Assembly: GCA_900473045.1 (NCBI GenBank)
Contig: UCKS01000018.1
Location: 44,305 to 108,304 of the forward strand
Source: Hyphomicrobiales bacterium
GTDB lineage: Bacteria > Pseudomonadota > Alphaproteobacteria > Rhizobiales > Rhizobiaceae
DNA length: 64,000 nt
Direction: 5' to 3'
The notes beneath the pieces were generated by a model. It was not told the origin of the DNA. It searched no databases and saw only the letters and a program-made list of their open reading frames with translations. Position 1 is the first letter of the stretch; every line of letters starts with the position of its first letter. A program made the position numbers and the translations under genes. Below, one piece after another: positions 44,766-54,125 of this stretch.

Positions 44766-45797
44766 ATGCGCAGCAGCAAGGTAATCCACATCGTTTCCTG
44801 CCACGCCGAGGGCGAAGTGGGCGACGTGATCGTCGGTGGCGTAGCGCCTCCACCCGGCAAGACCCTCTGGGAACAGCGGAAATTCATTGCCGAGGATCAG
44901 ACGCTGCGAAACTTCGTGCTCAACGAACCGCGCGGCGGCGTATTCCGGCATATCAACCTGCTTGTGCCGCCGAAGGATCCGCGCGCGACGATGGGCTTCA
45001 TCATTATGGAGCCGGAGGATACCCCGCCGATGTCGGGTTCCAACTCAATCTGCGTCTCGACCGTTCTGCTCGACACCGGCATCGTGCCGATGCAGGAGCC
45101 GGAAACCAGAATGGTGCTGGAAGCGCCGGGCGGGCTGGTCAACGTGGTTGCCGTCTGCCGCAATGGCAAGGCGGAACGCATTACCATTACCAATGTGCCC
45201 TCATTCGCGGCAAAGCTCGACGCCAAGCTTGAAGTTGAAGGCCTTGGCACGCTGACCGTTGATACCGCCTATGGCGGCGACAGTTTCGTGATCACTGATG
45301 CTCGCGCCCTGGGATTTGCAGTCACCCCTGACGAGGCCCGCGAACTCGCTGAAACCGGCATCAAGATCACCCGCGCCGCTAACGAGCAGCTCGGCTTCAC
45401 CCATCCAGAAAACCCGGAATGGAACCATATTTCTTTCTGCCAGCTGACCCTTCCAGTGGAAGACCGCGACAGCATTCTGCACGGGCGTAACACAGTAGTG
45501 ATCCAGCCGGCAAAGCTTGATCGTTCGCCAACCGGAACCGGTTGCTCGGCACGCTTGGCGGTGCTGCACGCCCGCGGCCAGATCAAGCTGGGACAGAAGT
45601 TCCGCGGCGAATCGATCATCGGCTCGCATTTCGACTGCCAGATTGTCGGCGAAACAACAGTCGGTGGGCAGAAGGCGATTATACCGGAAATCTCCGGGCG
45701 CGCCTGGGTGACCGGTACCCATCAGGTGATGCTCGATCCTGCTGATCCATGGCCAGCCGGCTACCGTCTGGCGGACACTTGGCCACGCAAGCAATAG
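44766..45797 (+). CDS. Proline-racemase-family protein, probable trans-3-hydroxy-L-proline dehydratase
   Basis: ATG 44766 (AAGGAGAG upstream) gives 343 residues of the proline-racemase fold. The first catalytic position is Ser in PMSGSNSIC and the second is Thr in [14 protein letters not shown], instead of the usual Cys/Cys. A Cys/Thr pair marks trans-3-hydroxy-L-proline dehydratases; Ser/Thr is less usual, so dehydratase activity is inferred from the Thr and from the neighbouring Pyr2C reductase. The product would be pyrroline-2-carboxylate. It stands alone downstream of the second GntR gene. Confidence 0.75.
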   Translation: MRSSKVIHIVSCHAEGEVGDVIVGGVAPPPGKTLWEQRKFIAEDQTLRNFVLNEPRGGVFRHINLLVPPKDPRATMGFIIMEPEDTPPMSGSNSICVSTVLLDTGIVPMQEPETRMVLEAPGGLVNVVAVCRNGKAERITITNVPSFAAKLDAKLEVEGLGTLTVDTAYGGDSFVITDARALGFAVTPDEARELAETGIKITRAANEQLGFTHPENPEWNHISFCQLTLPVEDRDSILHGRNTVVIQPAKLDRSPTGTGCSARLAVLHARGQIKLGQKFRGESIIGSHFDCQIVGETTVGGQKAIIPEISGRAWVTGTHQVMLDPADPWPAGYRLADTWPRKQ

Positions 45798-45969
45798 GGT
45801 CATGGACCGCGGAATGCCAACGCGCCTCACCAAGCACCACTTCAGGGCTGATCTATCTTCAGCCCTCAGTTTCCCAAGCATGCGAAGCTCATAAGCAGCG
45901 CATTGCTTGCCACAGGCATGACGACCGGCTTTCTCGACTGTTGAAGTGGCCCTGTGAGTCGTCACCGCC

Positions 45970-47481
45970 TTACCTTTTGACCCCACTTGCGACATAGCGA
46001 TTGAAGCCGATCTCTGCCAACGCCGCTCTTCTGTGAACCTCAGCCATCGTTGGCTCAAATATCGCGTTAGCGCGCTCCAATTTCGCATGATTTGCCTGAT
46101 AGGCCGGCATTCTCTCCCGAATTTCGGCAAGTATTTCTGTCTCGTCGATCAACGTCATCCGATCATCTTCAACCACGATTCGTCCATCGACCATGACCAG
46201 TTCAATGGAGCGTCCGTTTTCGCTATAAACCAGATGTTTGCCGATGTCGCTCAGTGGCGTAAAGGCAATACTTTTGAGATCAAGCATCAGAAGGTCGGCC
46301 GCCTTGCCGGTTTCGAGCGACCCTGTAACGTCTTCTAGCATCGCGGTTCGTGCGCCGCCAAGCGTTGCCATGGTGAGGACTTCGTCGGCTTTAAGCCAAT
46401 CGCCGTAATCAGGTCCCGACGCACTTTGCACCAACGCGGCAACGCGCATCACGTCGAAAATTCGGGCGGTATCGTTAGAGGACAGGCCATCGGTGCCGAG
46501 GCCGACATGAACACCTGCATCGAGCAGGCGACGGATGGGCGCGATACCTGCGCCGAGCTTGAGGTTTGAGATCGCATTGTGGGCGACTGAGCATCCCGCT
46601 TCACCCATCAAATCTATATCCGCATCACTGACCCAGACGGAATGGGCGATCGTCGTGTTCGGCCCAAGGACACCGAGATCGTGAAGGTAAGCGACTAGGC
46701 TCTTTCCGTAGAATTCCGGGCCGGTCACCGCCTGGGTCTTTGTTTCCAGCACATGGGTGTGCATGGGAACGCCGTGACGAAGGGCAAGCGTATAGCAGGC
46801 CTGCAGCATGTCCGCAGTGCAGCGTTGCGGCGCGGAGGGCGCCACCATGAAACGGAGCCGGCCATTGGCCCGCCCGTGCAGGGTGGAAAGCACCGTGTCG
46901 CAATAATCCATATAGGCGGTGGCCGTCATCGGTGGTCCGAAATCGAGCTTCGCTTTCAGCTCCTCCGGCATGATTTCACGCGCATAGGGCAGGGCGTCCA
47001 GCGCATGAATGTTCATCACTGCGCTGGAGACATTGGCGCGAATGCCCGCATCCTCATAGGCAGAAAAGGCGCAGGCGAGCCGCTCGATATCGTGACCGGG
47101 TGGGTCGAAGAAATCGTCGCAGAGTGTGGTGACGCCGCTTTTCAGCGATTCCATGGCCAGCAGTGCGCTCCGTAGATAGACGAGCCGCTTGTCGACCTGC
47201 GGGCCCATCAGGAGCGGATAGGCGTAAAGTAGCCATATTTCCAGCGGCATTCGTTCGTACCGGCCGCGCAGGAACGTTTCGCTGGAATGCGTATGTGCGT
47301 TGACAAGGCCGGGCATCAGCAGCTTGTTGGTCGCATCGATAATCCGCGCGCCATCGGCCGCGAGGTTCGGGCCGATGGCTTCTATGCGACCGTTCGAAAC
47401 CAGAAGATCCCCGGCAAAGGCCGAACTTCCATGTGTCTTGTCCATTGTCAGAATGGTTGCGTTGCGAAACAGCGTTTTCAT
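45970..47481 (-). CDS. Amidohydrolase, nucleobase-deaminase-like
   Basis: The 503-residue enzyme of the cytosine deaminase/AtzB/TrzN superfamily has NAHTHSSE (metal HxH), HTHVLETKTQ, AHSVWVSDADI and GTDGLSSND (final catalytic Asp), so the metal site is complete. Substrates in this group are purines, pyrimidines or related N-heterocycles. It is the last gene of the eight-gene minus-strand operon with a nucleoside-type ABC transporter, which supports a nucleobase-like substrate. No close relative of known specificity was recognised. Confidence 0.82.
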   Translation of the reverse strand: MKTLFRNATILTMDKTHGSSAFAGDLLVSNGRIEAIGPNLAADGARIIDATNKLLMPGLVNAHTHSSETFLRGRYERMPLEIWLLYAYPLLMGPQVDKRLVYLRSALLAMESLKSGVTTLCDDFFDPPGHDIERLACAFSAYEDAGIRANVSSAVMNIHALDALPYAREIMPEELKAKLDFGPPMTATAYMDYCDTVLSTLHGRANGRLRFMVAPSAPQRCTADMLQACYTLALRHGVPMHTHVLETKTQAVTGPEFYGKSLVAYLHDLGVLGPNTTIAHSVWVSDADIDLMGEAGCSVAHNAISNLKLGAGIAPIRRLLDAGVHVGLGTDGLSSNDTARIFDVMRVAALVQSASGPDYGDWLKADEVLTMATLGGARTAMLEDVTGSLETGKAADLLMLDLKSIAFTPLSDIGKHLVYSENGRSIELVMVDGRIVVEDDRMTLIDETEILAEIRERMPAYQANHAKLERANAIFEPTMAEVHRRAALAEIGFNRYVASGVKR

Positions 47482-47514
47482 GGGCGTTCTCCGAAAGTTA
47501 TGGGACTAGCCCGT

Positions 47515-48402
47515 TCAGTCGTCCCGTAATTCTGTGATGCCGCCAGCTGTACCACCTCTGAGGCGGCTGCTGAGCCAGAGGCCGAAGACCGTCGCGAGAT
47601 AGGGGAGCGCCTGAATGAGATCGTGCGGCACGCTATCGCCGAACACGAGCTGCGCACGGATGCCGATCGCACTCAGTACGGAAAAGAACATCGCCGCCAG
47701 TGTGGCGCCTAGTGGATGTGCAGCCCCGAAGATGACCGCCGCAAACGCCATGAAACCACGCCCCGCCGTCATATTTTGCCCGAAAAATTGCAGGCTGCCT
47801 GCTGCCAGTTCTGCGCCGCCCAATGCCGCCAGAACACCACCGATCGAAAGAGCGATCAAACGCATCGTGGATGGGTTGACACCGACGCTGCGGGCCGCGA
47901 ACGGATGTTGGCCACAGGCCGATAGTTGTAGGCCGAAGCGTGTGCGGCACAGAACAAACCACAAAGCGAAGACCACAACGGGCATCAGCACCACGAGGAT
48001 CGAGAGAACACCGTAAGCGCCGAAGGCAGGTCCTAGGCGAGGGAGGCCAAAAGGCGCGTTGACTGCGGACTGGCTGCCGAAAAAGGATTGGATGGCGAGT
48101 GCTGTGCCGCCAAGCCCCAGGCCTGTTAAGCCAAGTCCGGCAATGATCGGATTGGCTTTGAGCTTCTCGACCACGAACCAGAGGAGGATTGAAGCCAGAA
48201 CCGCAAAGAGCATGGCGATCAGCAGTGCAAGAGTGACCGAACCGGTGACGACGATGCCAAGGATCGTAGCGCAGGCGCCAATGATCATCAGCCCCTCAAG
48301 GCCGAGGTTCCAGATGCCTGCCCGTTGCGCGATTACGCCTGCGAGGGTGACGTAGACGAGCGGTGTACCGGAGCGCAAGATGGCGATAATGATGTCATTC
48401 AT
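47515..48402 (-). CDS. Nucleoside-type ABC transporter permease (NupQ-like)
   Basis: ATG 48402 gives a 295-residue permease of the BPD_transp_2 family with about nine hydrophobic segments. It carries QRAGIWNLGLEGLMIIGA near the N-terminus, a signature of the BMP-linked nucleoside/purine transporters. It overlaps the previous permease by 4 bases (ATGA). The frame reading further upstream is inside that gene. Confidence 0.88.
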   Translation of the reverse strand: MNDIIIAILRSGTPLVYVTLAGVIAQRAGIWNLGLEGLMIIGACATILGIVVTGSVTLALLIAMLFAVLASILLWFVVEKLKANPIIAGLGLTGLGLGGTALAIQSFFGSQSAVNAPFGLPRLGPAFGAYGVLSILVVLMPVVVFALWFVLCRTRFGLQLSACGQHPFAARSVGVNPSTMRLIALSIGGVLAALGGAELAAGSLQFFGQNMTAGRGFMAFAAVIFGAAHPLGATLAAMFFSVLSAIGIRAQLVFGDSVPHDLIQALPYLATVFGLWLSSRLRGGTAGGITELRDD

Positions 48403-49436
48403 GATGAACGTCCCCCGACGCGCAGGATCTTGTCGAGCAGTTTCGACCGAGCTGTGATGAAGAGCGCGATAGCAGCGTTGATAACGTCGATCGCAGCTGA
48501 CGGCAGGCCCGCCATGACCGGCAGATAAAGCGCCGCTGAGGCCAGACCGCCGAAAAACAGCGCCGTTATTGCCGTTCCCGCCACGGAGAAGTTGGCGACA
48601 AGAGCGATCAGGATGGCAGTGAACCCATGTGCCGGCAGGAAGCCGCTGGCGATGCGCCCGTTCGGTCCCATGAGCTCGATTGCTCCGGCAAGACCCGCCA
48701 AAGCACCGCTCAACAGAAAGCTGGTGATGCCAAGCTTCCAGAGAAGTGCACCCTGCCAACGCACCATGACCGGGTTACGCCCTGCGAGGCTTGCCAGCAT
48801 CCCGAAGGTCGTGCGGTTGACGAGCAGCCACATGGCGAGCCCGACGACCACAGCAATGGCGATGATCGTTACTGATAGACCCGACGACGTCGAGATGCGA
48901 TAGGCTGCCTCAAGCGGCCGGCTGGAGGCCTGTTGCCCAGAGCCCGATGGGTCCTTGAGAGGCCCAGAAGTGACATAGACCAGCAGCAGGCCTGCCATGA
49001 AATTCCCCATCAGCGTGGTGATGACCTCATCTGTCCCAGAGCGGATACGAAGGTAGCCGGGCCAGAAAGCCCAGAATGCACCGCCAGCCATTCCGGCGAG
49101 CATGCAGGCAGGAATGACGATGTACGCCGGAGCCCCCGAAAGCCATTCCGGGACAAAGGCCGCGCAAATGGATCCGACATAGAACTGTCCCTGCGCGCCG
49201 ATGTTGAAGAACCCGGCACGGAATGAAATCCCAACTCCGACAGCGGTGATGAAGAGCGGCAACGCCCATCGGAGGCTCTGCGCCAGAGCGCCGGGCCGCA
49301 GGAATGCTCCATCTGCCACATTGGTCAGCACCAGGGACGCAGAATAACCGGCAATCTGAAAGACGATGGAACACAAGATCAATGCGAAGACGACAAAGAC
49401 AAGGCTCCGAAGAATGTAGGATACGCGCGCGATCAT
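48399..49436 (-). CDS. Nucleoside-type ABC transporter permease (NupP-like)
   Basis: This 345-residue permease has the family segment ISFRAGFFNIGAQGQFYVG, GTDEVITTLMGNFMA and GALAGLAGAIELMG, as in NupP/YufP-like subunits. It forms the pore with the next permease. Its start touches the ATPase stop (49436 shared). All six transporter and enzyme genes here are packed without gaps of regulatory size. Confidence 0.88.
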   Translation of the reverse strand: MIARVSYILRSLVFVVFALILCSIVFQIAGYSASLVLTNVADGAFLRPGALAQSLRWALPLFITAVGVGISFRAGFFNIGAQGQFYVGSICAAFVPEWLSGAPAYIVIPACMLAGMAGGAFWAFWPGYLRIRSGTDEVITTLMGNFMAGLLLVYVTSGPLKDPSGSGQQASSRPLEAAYRISTSSGLSVTIIAIAVVVGLAMWLLVNRTTFGMLASLAGRNPVMVRWQGALLWKLGITSFLLSGALAGLAGAIELMGPNGRIASGFLPAHGFTAILIALVANFSVAGTAITALFFGGLASAALYLPVMAGLPSAAIDVINAAIALFITARSKLLDKILRVGGRSS

Positions 49437-50995
49437 CAGGAAACCCCAATCATTGCGGCACCAACCGCATTAATGTCATAAGGAGCCGTGAACGTTCCGG
49501 CGACCCGGCCCGCTAGCATCACCACGACGCGGTCGCTGATATCGAACAGTTCATCCAAATCGGACGAAATCAGGATGATGCCGCAGCCACGATCGCGCGC
49601 CTTGCGGAGCGCGTCCCAGACAAAAGCGGTGGCACCGATATCGAGGCCGCGTGTCGGCTGTGCCGCGATAATCAGTTTCGCATCCGGATCGATTTCGCGT
49701 GACAGGATAACCTTCTGGGCGTTGCCGCCAGAAAGCGCTCCCGCCTTTTGGGCGACATTGTCATAACGGACGCCCCATGCTTTCAACGCGGCGTCGCATT
49801 CGCTGCGCAACCGCGCCGGATTGACCAGACGCAGAAGCGGCTTTTCAAGAAGCGCGCGGGCAGTCCAGTTTTCCCACAGGCTGGATGTGAGGCTAAGCCC
49901 TTCCGTGTTGCGCTCGAACGGAATGATGCGCAACCCCTTCGAACGGCGTTGAGCGAGCGACTGGGTGCTAATGTTTTGCCCCGCCAGATGGACTTCGCCA
50001 CGGCTCGCCCTGGCGAAATCCGCGATGAGGCGGACGAGAGTCCGCTGGCCGTTGCCTTCGACGCCGGCGACACCGACGATCTCGCCGGGGCGAACGTGAA
50101 AATCCACATCCTGTAACGCCGGGCCTTCCTGATCGACAAACGTGGTGATGTTTGAAAGCTTGAGAACCGGTGTGGCCGTTGCCGCCTCTCCGACAGTCGA
50201 AGTGTGTTCCACCGTGCCAGCCCCGGTTAGCGCCTGCTCGTCGGCAGCCGCGAACCCGCGGCTTGCTTCCCCGATGATGAGCCTGGATAGCCGCGCGCCA
50301 TCCACATCCGTCGTCATCAGCGGACCATCGACAAGCCGCCCGGCGCGCAGCACAGTTACCGTGTCGGCGACGGCAAGAACCTCGCGAATTTTATGAAGAA
50401 TGAGAAGTACGGTAACGCCCTGCGCCTTTAGCCGGCGCACGCGCTCAAACAGTTTTTCGATGCCGGATGGCGACAATACGGCAGTCGGCTCGTCAAGGAT
50501 GAGAACCTTGGCCTGCGTGACCAGCGCCCGGGCGATTTCGATCCCCTGCTGGCTTTCCACCGGCAGATCGCGAATGCGGGCACCAAGATCGACCGATATA
50601 TCGAGGCTTTCAAGGTGCGGACGCCAACGCGCAAACAGGCTCCTGCGGGTGAAGAAACGTCCGGTTCCTGTTGCACCGAACTCCATGGCTTCTGCCACGG
50701 TAAACGATGGCGGCAGCGCGAAGCTTTGGTGAACCAGTTCGACGCCGGCAGCGCGTGCCTGAGCGACATTGCCACCGCGCATGATCCGGCTACCGATCGC
50801 CACATGGCCGGCGGTGGGCGCTACGAGACCGGATGCGACCCGGGCAAAGGTGGTTTTTCCAGCACCATTCTGGCCGACCACGGCGTGAATAAGGCCGGCG
50901 CCGAATGTGGTGGACACTGCATTGAGAGCGGTGACCGGCCCATAGGTCACCGAGACGTTCTGGCACTGAAGTGCCGGGGCATGAGGATCGGTCAT
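49436..50995 (-). CDS. Nucleoside-type ABC transporter ATPase, two domains (NupA/RbsA-like)
   Basis: ATG 50995 gives 519 residues with two ABC domains. Domain 1 has Walker A GQNGAGKTT, signature-like PVESQQG (degenerate LSGGQ) and Walker B VLILDEPTAVL. Domain 2 has a degenerate Walker A (GVEGNGQRT), the intact signature LSGGNAQKV and AAQPTRGLD in place of a full Walker B. Such asymmetry is normal in this family. It follows the BMP binding protein by 58 bases. The longer frame to 51229 overlaps that gene and is not used. Confidence 0.88.
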   Translation of the reverse strand: MTDPHAPALQCQNVSVTYGPVTALNAVSTTFGAGLIHAVVGQNGAGKTTFARVASGLVAPTAGHVAIGSRIMRGGNVAQARAAGVELVHQSFALPPSFTVAEAMEFGATGTGRFFTRRSLFARWRPHLESLDISVDLGARIRDLPVESQQGIEIARALVTQAKVLILDEPTAVLSPSGIEKLFERVRRLKAQGVTVLLILHKIREVLAVADTVTVLRAGRLVDGPLMTTDVDGARLSRLIIGEASRGFAAADEQALTGAGTVEHTSTVGEAATATPVLKLSNITTFVDQEGPALQDVDFHVRPGEIVGVAGVEGNGQRTLVRLIADFARASRGEVHLAGQNISTQSLAQRRSKGLRIIPFERNTEGLSLTSSLWENWTARALLEKPLLRLVNPARLRSECDAALKAWGVRYDNVAQKAGALSGGNAQKVILSREIDPDAKLIIAAQPTRGLDIGATAFVWDALRKARDRGCGIILISSDLDELFDISDRVVVMLAGRVAGTFTAPYDINAVGAAMIGVS

Positions 50996-51053
50996 GGGAG
51001 GCCCATTCACGTGGCTGATACGGCGGATGGCGTGAACGCCACCCGCCAGCTCA

Positions 51054-52109
51054 TCAGATGGTCGTATTGAAGGGAACAGTAATCGAGCCGTCGAGAATGC
51101 CCTTTTTGGCAGCTTCGATTTCCGGCAGGATTTCCTTGATCTTGGCGACGGCGTCCGCCGGACCCTGCTCCAGGAAGAGCGGCGATACAATGAAGTCGAT
51201 GACCCCAGTGTCCAGTCCGGTCTTCTCATGCGTGCCGCCCTTCCAGTCCGGGCCGAGCGCCTTGGTCACTTCGTTGTAAAGAGAGATGCCGAAGTCAAGC
51301 TGAACGATGCTGCTGATCGATTTCGGCCCCTGCGGGAACTGCGCCTTGTCGAGAACGCTGACGATGCGGTCCTGTTTTTCATTTGCCGCAGCGATGATGC
51401 CGGCGTCTGTCGCCGCTGAATCGGTCTGGATGAAGTCGATACCGTCATTGAACATCTGCGTGGCGATTTCCTGGCCCTTCGCAGGGTCCTGGAACGAGCC
51501 CGCAAAAGCCACGGTCACCGTTGCCTGCGGGTTGACGGAGAGCGCGCCCGCCTTGACGGCGTTGAAATCCGCGTTGATCGGCGGAATGGAAATGCCGCCA
51601 ATGAAACCCACCTTGCCGGACTTGCTCATCCGCCCGGCGAAAATGCCCGAGAGGTAGCAGCCGAGATAATAGTCGTAGGATACGGTGACGACATTGGGGA
51701 TCGCGGGCTCCATCGGGTCGCCAAAGAGCTGGATCCATTTGACCTTGGGGTAGGACGGTGCCAGGGCCTTGAAGGGCTCAGCCACTTCATTGAAGGTCGA
51801 GACGATGACGGTCGCGCCGGCATCGCAAAGTGTGCGGAAGATCGTTTCGTAGGTGGCTGGGTCCTGCGCATAGACGGCACGATACTCAAAACCCTTTTCT
51901 TCCGAGAGTTTCTTCAGATTGGCGATCATCGTATCGACAGGGCCGCTATCGCCTGCCGATTGCGTATGAACGAGAGCGACAAGTCCGCCGTCGGCATGGG
52001 CAACCGCAGGCAGCAATCCGCCCGCCAGTGCCAGCACAGCTGTGCCGGCGGAGATTTTGAGAAAGTCGCGCCGATCGAACGAGGTCTGGTTCAATATACT
52101 GTCTTTCAT
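51054..52109 (-). CDS. BMP-family nucleoside-binding protein with Tat signal
   Basis: The 351-residue protein begins with a Tat-type signal (SFDRRDFLKISAGTAVLALA, twin arginine before FLK). The mature part is a BmpA/PnrA-like fold: VYAQDPATYETIFRTLCDAG, VGFIGGISIPPINADFNAV and FIQTDSAATDAGIIAAA. BMP proteins bind purine nucleosides or nucleobases. Most are lipoproteins, while this one is a Tat-exported soluble periplasmic protein. It is followed directly by the matching ATPase and permeases. Confidence 0.88.
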   Translation of the reverse strand: MKDSILNQTSFDRRDFLKISAGTAVLALAGGLLPAVAHADGGLVALVHTQSAGDSGPVDTMIANLKKLSEEKGFEYRAVYAQDPATYETIFRTLCDAGATVIVSTFNEVAEPFKALAPSYPKVKWIQLFGDPMEPAIPNVVTVSYDYYLGCYLSGIFAGRMSKSGKVGFIGGISIPPINADFNAVKAGALSVNPQATVTVAFAGSFQDPAKGQEIATQMFNDGIDFIQTDSAATDAGIIAAANEKQDRIVSVLDKAQFPQGPKSISSIVQLDFGISLYNEVTKALGPDWKGGTHEKTGLDTGVIDFIVSPLFLEQGPADAVAKIKEILPEIEAAKKGILDGSITVPFNTTI

Positions 52110-52166
52110 CTTTCTGTTCCCTTTTTTATGGTTGATGGGGCGGGCAGCACCGCTGCCCGTTTTTCG

Positions 52167-52487
52167 TCAGATTTGCGGAGAGTAGGAAGCCGGGTTCATG
52201 ATCATGACATCCTGGCGCTCGATGGCGTTCAGCGCCCAGATTTCGCCGATGAATTTCTGCCAGTCGGGATCGGCGTACATCGCCGTCCGGCGGGCCTCGC
52301 GGTCCGCAAGGCTCTCATAGGCCCACATGAGCACAGTCGTGTGCAGGGGGCCGATTTCCGACACATACAGGCCGACGAACCGGTTGAGATGCCGCTTCTG
52401 CACCGGCAGGCCCTCTGCCTCATATTTCCTTATCCAGCCATCGACCGTGCCGGGGCGAAAAGTATAGGTGCGGTGTTCCAGGATCAT
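52167..52487 (-). CDS. NIPSNAP-family protein
   Basis: The 106-residue protein begins MILEHRTYTFRPGTVDGWI and contains VLMWAYESLADREARR, then PDWQKF, typical of the NIPSNAP ferredoxin-like fold. Such proteins occur in many catabolic operons as small isomerase-like or carrier proteins without proven activity. It lies 13 bases after the GMC oxidoreductase and 57 before the BMP gene. Confidence 0.85.
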   Translation of the reverse strand: MILEHRTYTFRPGTVDGWIRKYEAEGLPVQKRHLNRFVGLYVSEIGPLHTTVLMWAYESLADREARRTAMYADPDWQKFIGEIWALNAIERQDVMIMNPASYSPQI

Positions 52488-52500
52488 TGCCGGTCTCGCT

Positions 52501-54123
52501 TCAGTTGTTGAGAATGAAATCTGCGCAACGCTCGCCGATCATGATCGCGGGGGCATTGGTATTGCCGCTGGAGATGATTGGCATGATGGAGGCATCGGCG
52601 ACCCGCAGTCCTTCGACGCCGCGCACCTTCAGGCGCGCATCAACCACCGCCATCGGATCGTTGCCCATCTTGCAGGTTCCAACGGGATGGAAGGTGGTCA
52701 TCGCGGTCGCCCGCAGCCATTTCGACAGATCGGCATCGTTGAGCGCTGCCGGCCCCGGCGCCAGCTCCTTGCCGCGATATCCGTCGAAGGCGGGCTGGCT
52801 GATAATGTCGCGGGTTAGCCTGATGCCGTCTATCATGGTGCGCATGTCAAAGTCGGTCTGCAGATAATTGGCTAGGATCCTCGGGGCGGCCATCGGATCG
52901 GAGGAGCGCAGAGTGATTTCGCCACGGCTTTCCGGATTGACCGGACCAACGCGCAGGGTGAAACCGTGGTTGGCCTCGACCGTCTCGCGCTTGAAGGGGT
53001 TCGGAAAATGCAGGTTGGCGGTCTTTTCCAAGGCCGGCATGAAATGAAGCTGAATATCCGGTGCGACAAGGTCCGGCCGCGAGCGAACGAACGCGCCAGC
53101 CTCATAGGGAAAGGTCGTGGTGATACCTTCGCCAAACAGCATGCCTTGGATGACGGACAGCGTCAGTTTGTCGGCGCGCAGATCTGAATAGAGCGTCACC
53201 GGCTTGCGGCACTCCCAAGACATCACACAGTCGACGTGGTCCTGAAGGTTCTTGCCCACGCCGGGGAGGTCTTGCACAGTATCGATGCCATGCGCACGCA
53301 ATTCGTCGGCCGGGCCAATGCCCGACAGAAGCAGGGTCTGCGGCGAATTGACGGTTCCGGCGGAGAGCACCACCTCGCGTTCGGCATAGGCCTTCTTTAT
53401 CGCGCCGCGATGACGATATTCCACACCGACGGCGCGGCCCTGCTCGATAATGACGCGGTGGGTATGCGCCTGCGTCATCACTGTTAGGTTGGGACGCGAC
53501 AGGGCAGGGCGCAGAAATGCGAAGGATGTCGACCAGCGCTTGCCCTTGCGGATCGTGAAATCGTAACGCCCGAAACCCTCCTGTTCGGTGCCGTTGAAAT
53601 CATCGTTGAGCGGATAGCCGGCCTCGCGGCCAGCTTCGTTGAAAACATCCAGCAGGCTGTTCCAGCCGCGCGCGCGGCAGACGGTCAGCTCGCCATTCTT
53701 CTCGTGGAAAGCGTCGTCGCGCTCGATGTGCCCTTCCGAGCGAAGGAAGGCGGGCAGTACCTCGTCATAGGACCAGCCTGGAAGACCCATCTGCGACCAG
53801 CGATCATAATCGTGACGGTTGCCGCGTACGTAGATCATGCCGTTTATGGTGGAGGTCCCACCCAATACTTTACCACGGGGCCAGTACAGAGAGCGGCCAT
53901 TGAGATAGGGCTCGGGTTCCGTATGGTAGTGCCAGTTGTAAATGCCTGAGTGAAAAAGCTTGCCCATCAGCATCGGTAGACGGAACAGTGGATTGCGGTC
54001 TCTTCCACCTGCTTCCAGCAACAGCACTCGGTTGGCCGGGTCGGCCGAAAGCCGGTTCGCCAATACGCAACCCGCAGAGCCCGCACCGATAATGATGAAA
54101 TCGAAATGGTCGCTTCGCGCCAT
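52501..54123 (-). CDS. GMC-family FAD oxidoreductase (choline-dehydrogenase-like)
   Basis: The 540-residue enzyme has the FAD motif FIIIGAGSAGCVLANRLS, the GMC signature region WPRGKVLGGTSTINGMIYVRG and SAGTVNSPQTLLLSGIGP. It also has the active-site pair in TTFHPVGTCKMG (His) and SGNTNAPAIM (Asn). It probably oxidises an alcohol group, here perhaps of the transported heterocyclic compound. ATG 54123 is 2 bases after the glycosylase-like gene's stop. A GTG 9 bases earlier is the alternative start. Confidence 0.9.
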   Translation of the reverse strand: MARSDHFDFIIIGAGSAGCVLANRLSADPANRVLLLEAGGRDRNPLFRLPMLMGKLFHSGIYNWHYHTEPEPYLNGRSLYWPRGKVLGGTSTINGMIYVRGNRHDYDRWSQMGLPGWSYDEVLPAFLRSEGHIERDDAFHEKNGELTVCRARGWNSLLDVFNEAGREAGYPLNDDFNGTEQEGFGRYDFTIRKGKRWSTSFAFLRPALSRPNLTVMTQAHTHRVIIEQGRAVGVEYRHRGAIKKAYAEREVVLSAGTVNSPQTLLLSGIGPADELRAHGIDTVQDLPGVGKNLQDHVDCVMSWECRKPVTLYSDLRADKLTLSVIQGMLFGEGITTTFPYEAGAFVRSRPDLVAPDIQLHFMPALEKTANLHFPNPFKRETVEANHGFTLRVGPVNPESRGEITLRSSDPMAAPRILANYLQTDFDMRTMIDGIRLTRDIISQPAFDGYRGKELAPGPAALNDADLSKWLRATAMTTFHPVGTCKMGNDPMAVVDARLKVRGVEGLRVADASIMPIISSGNTNAPAIMIGERCADFILNN

Positions 54124-54125
54124 GG

